Of a stretch of 15,529 nucleotides of DNA, positions 13,824 through 15,529 are shown piece by piece (positions within the stretch are counted from its first letter, which is position 1; each line of letters opens with the position of its first letter). The stretch is from JAADEM01 sp965371855 (GTDB taxonomy: Bacteria; Bacteroidota; Bacteroidia; Bacteroidales; Marinilabiliaceae). The notes under the pieces are model-generated. The model was given only the letters and a program-made list of their open reading frames with translations, did not search any database and was not told the origin of the DNA. The stretch covers positions 1 to 15,529 of the forward strand of contig CBDUZZ010000088.1 of assembly GCA_965371855.1 (NCBI GenBank), written 5' to 3'. The position numbers were made by a program, and so were the translations under genes.

Positions 13824-15370
13824 ACCCAATAATTATTTATCTGGTAAAATCGGCACTGTCACTAGCTCTGTTTTATATCTTTTACTGGTTATTTTTGAGA
13901 AAAGAAACATTCTTTCGTTTTAATCGCTACTATTTTTTGGGAAGCATCGCTTTATCTCTTCTGATACCTATAATGGATATTGGAAGCCTGTTTGTAATTC
14001 GTGAAAGCATTCCTGTACGTACAATCTCCGAGAGCTATGTCTCCTTTCAAAATGCAGTAGTCAGCCCACTTATTGTTGCACAACCTGAAACAGTTGATAA
14101 GCTAACCATTACAGATTATGTGTTGATTATCTATTTTGTCGGGGTTGTATTTTTACTACTGCGTATGCTTTCACAAGTCATAATATTGTTGGTGCGCTCA
14201 CGAAAAACTAATGCCCTGAAAATATCTGGAGTAAAAGTAATCCCTCACAAAAAAATCCTTAGCCCGTTTTCATTCTTCTCTCTTATTTTCATAAATCCTG
14301 AACAACTTGATGCGGAAAATATTCAGGAAGTTATACTGCATGAAAAAGAACATATTCGTCAAAAACATAGTTTTGATCTTTTAATTATTGAACTTCTTAC
14401 TGTATTTCAATGGCCTAACCCTTTTGTCTGGTTTATAAAAAAATCATTAAGAGAGACTCATGAGTATCTGGCAGACAATGCCGTACTTAAGCAGGGAGTG
14501 CCGGTAGTAGAGTATCAGAAAACCCTGATAAGTTTTATGCTGGGAGCAGGCAATCCGGCTCTCATAACACCACTAAATTTTTCACTTAACAAAAAACGAA
14601 TAATTATGATGAACAAAATGAAATCTCCAAACATCAGAAAATGGCGGAGCCTTTTACTTCTGCCATTAATTGTAATACTGACACTGGCTTTCTCAAGCCC
14701 TTCTGCTAAAAACAAAAACACAATGGTGAATCGTAATCAAACGATTCAACCTGTAACTGATAAGAGTGACGTTCGCAGTAAGAATAAATACACAATTAAA
14801 GGAACAGTAACGGATAGCGAAACAGGCAAACCAATACAGGGAGTAAGTACTGTTGTTTACGGAACTACAATCGGTACCATAACTGATATTGATGGAAAGT
14901 TTCTTTTAAAAGTCACAAAAGACAATGCTGAAATTGTATTTTCTTATGTGGGATATGAGACAGTAAGAGTTATACATAAAAGCGGGAAGGATTTTAAAAT
15001 AGAAATGAAAAAGTCTATTACAGAAATCACCTTTGATGATAATTCCAAACCTGTCTTTTTTGTTGTTGAAGACATGCCTGAATATCCCGGGGGAGTGGAT
15101 GCTTTAAAAGATTATATTACTACGAATATCAACTATCCGAGAAAAGCTAAAGAACAAAATATAACAGGCACTGTTTACGTAAGTTTCACTATTAATAAAG
15201 ATGGTGATGTAACAGATGTTTATATAGATAAAGATAGAACAATATATCCACTTTTGGATAAGGAAGCTGTCAGGGTAGTGTCAGAGATGCCGAAATGGAA
15301 ACCAGCAGAACAAAGAGGGAAAAAAGTGCCTGTAGAGTTTTCTGTTCCGGTAGCTTTTAAACTTAAATAA
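13820..15370 (+). CDS. M56-family (BlaR1/MecR1-like) membrane metalloprotease with CarboxypepD_reg and TonB C-terminal domains
   Basis: This is a membrane-bound zinc protease and presumed antirepressor of the BlaI-type protein encoded before it. The 516 residues contain membrane segments at about 5-25, 38-57, 100-125 and 277-292. The zinc motif HEKEH (174-178) is followed by ETHEYLADNAVL (212-223), the downstream metal-ligand region of gluzincins. After the last membrane segment, the exported part carries no penicillin-binding sensor. Instead it has a CarboxypepD_reg-like beta domain (KGTVTDSETGKPIQGVSTVV, about 327-346, through GYETVRVI) and a TonB C-terminal domain (about 425-516, with NYPRKAKE, GTVYVSFTI and the ending PVEFSVPVAFKLK). 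This fusion is common in Bacteroidota as I recall. The signal it senses is unknown. It overlaps the repressor gene by 4 bp. Confidence 0.93.
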   Translation: MNPIIIYLVKSALSLALFYIFYWLFLRKETFFRFNRYYFLGSIALSLLIPIMDIGSLFVIRESIPVRTISESYVSFQNAVVSPLIVAQPETVDKLTITDYVLIIYFVGVVFLLLRMLSQVIILLVRSRKTNALKISGVKVIPHKKILSPFSFFSLIFINPEQLDAENIQEVILHEKEHIRQKHSFDLLIIELLTVFQWPNPFVWFIKKSLRETHEYLADNAVLKQGVPVVEYQKTLISFMLGAGNPALITPLNFSLNKKRIIMMNKMKSPNIRKWRSLLLLPLIVILTLAFSSPSAKNKNTMVNRNQTIQPVTDKSDVRSKNKYTIKGTVTDSETGKPIQGVSTVVYGTTIGTITDIDGKFLLKVTKDNAEIVFSYVGYETVRVIHKSGKDFKIEMKKSITEITFDDNSKPVFFVVEDMPEYPGGVDALKDYITTNINYPRKAKEQNITGTVYVSFTINKDGDVTDVYIDKDRTIYPLLDKEAVRVVSEMPKWKPAEQRGKKVPVEFSVPVAFKLK

Positions 15371-15424
15371 AACTAAATATACGGTTCTACTACGAATTTT
15401 GTGGGTACGAAAAGGCTGTTATTA

Positions 15425-15477
15425 AAACACCTCACCCCGGCCCTCTCCTCATAGGAGAGGGCCGGGGTGAGGTGTTT
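15425..15477. terminator. Very strong 25-bp perfect hairpin after the M56 gene
   Basis: Bases 15425-15449 (beginning AAACACCTCACCCCGG) pair perfectly with 15453-15477 around a 3-nt loop, CAT. The hairpin lies 54 bp after the stop codon of the M56 gene and is far more GC-rich than its surroundings. It probably ends the operon transcript. It also belongs to the CCTCACCCCGGCCCTCTCC type of intergenic palindrome known from many bacteria, so it may be a dispersed repeat. Confidence 0.65.
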
Positions 15478-15479
15478 AG

Positions 15480-15523
15480 CCTCAATTTCCCTTCTCCTGT
15501 GAGGAGAAGGGTTAGGGTTGAGG
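15480..15523. repeat. Second palindrome of the same style at the window end
   Basis: CCCTTCTCCT (15489-15498) pairs with AGGAGAAGGG (15502-15511) around GTG, and CCTCAA (15480-15485) pairs with TTGAGG (15518-15523) outside it, leaving unequal internal loops. On the minus strand it reads CACCTCAACCCTAACCC, resembling the preceding hairpin. Two such units in tandem suggest a REP-like cluster that may continue past the edge. Confidence 0.6.
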
Positions 15524-15529
15524 TGAAAG

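Overview
The window looks like chromosome of an AT-rich member of the Bacteroidota, probably order Bacteroidales. Four things support this: promoters of the form TTTG-N19-TAnnTTTG, almost no Shine-Dalgarno sequences, lipoprotein-type glycan enzymes (GH92, S1 sulfatase, DUF4838), and an M56 peptidase fused to CarboxypepD_reg and TonB C-terminal domains. Genus cannot be read from the sequence.

Layout, left to right. A tRNA-Glu(TTC), cut by the window edge, reads leftward from a textbook promoter. Divergent from it is metK (SAM synthetase), with a perfect 19-bp palindrome just before its start. From about 1674 to 3210 is a decayed stretch: an SGNH/GDSL hydrolase fragment abutting a reversed transposase fragment, an orphan DUF1349-type lectin-like domain, and a ROK sugar kinase that has lost its middle in frame. 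An intact GH92 alpha-mannosidase lipoprotein follows and may be the survivor of an older glycan-use locus. Next come thyA and folA (dihydrofolate reductase), the usual dTMP/folate pair. Both are preceded by copies of the same short repeat, which supplies a mini-ORF overlapping the thyA start and supplies the folA start codon itself.

A strong hairpin separates folA from a leftward pair, an S1 sulfatase followed by a DUF4838 lipoprotein, which looks like a two-gene glycan-degradation unit. Upstream of the sulfatase is a 145-bp MITE-like element with perfect 23-bp terminal inverted repeats enclosing a second, imperfect palindrome. Then comes a leftward YcbB-type L,D-transpeptidase lipoprotein. 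Divergent from it is a blaI-type repressor gene overlapping by 4 bp an M56/BlaR1-like membrane protease gene. The repressor promoter carries three operator-like sites spaced exactly 20 bp apart. The window ends in two further strong hairpins of the intergenic CCTCACCC type.

The most interesting points are the phased operator array linked to a protease with a TonB-like sensor domain next to an L,D-transpeptidase, the MITE-like element, and the repeat-borne translation starts of thyA and folA. No wholly new multi-gene system is evident. Most genes are recognisable families.
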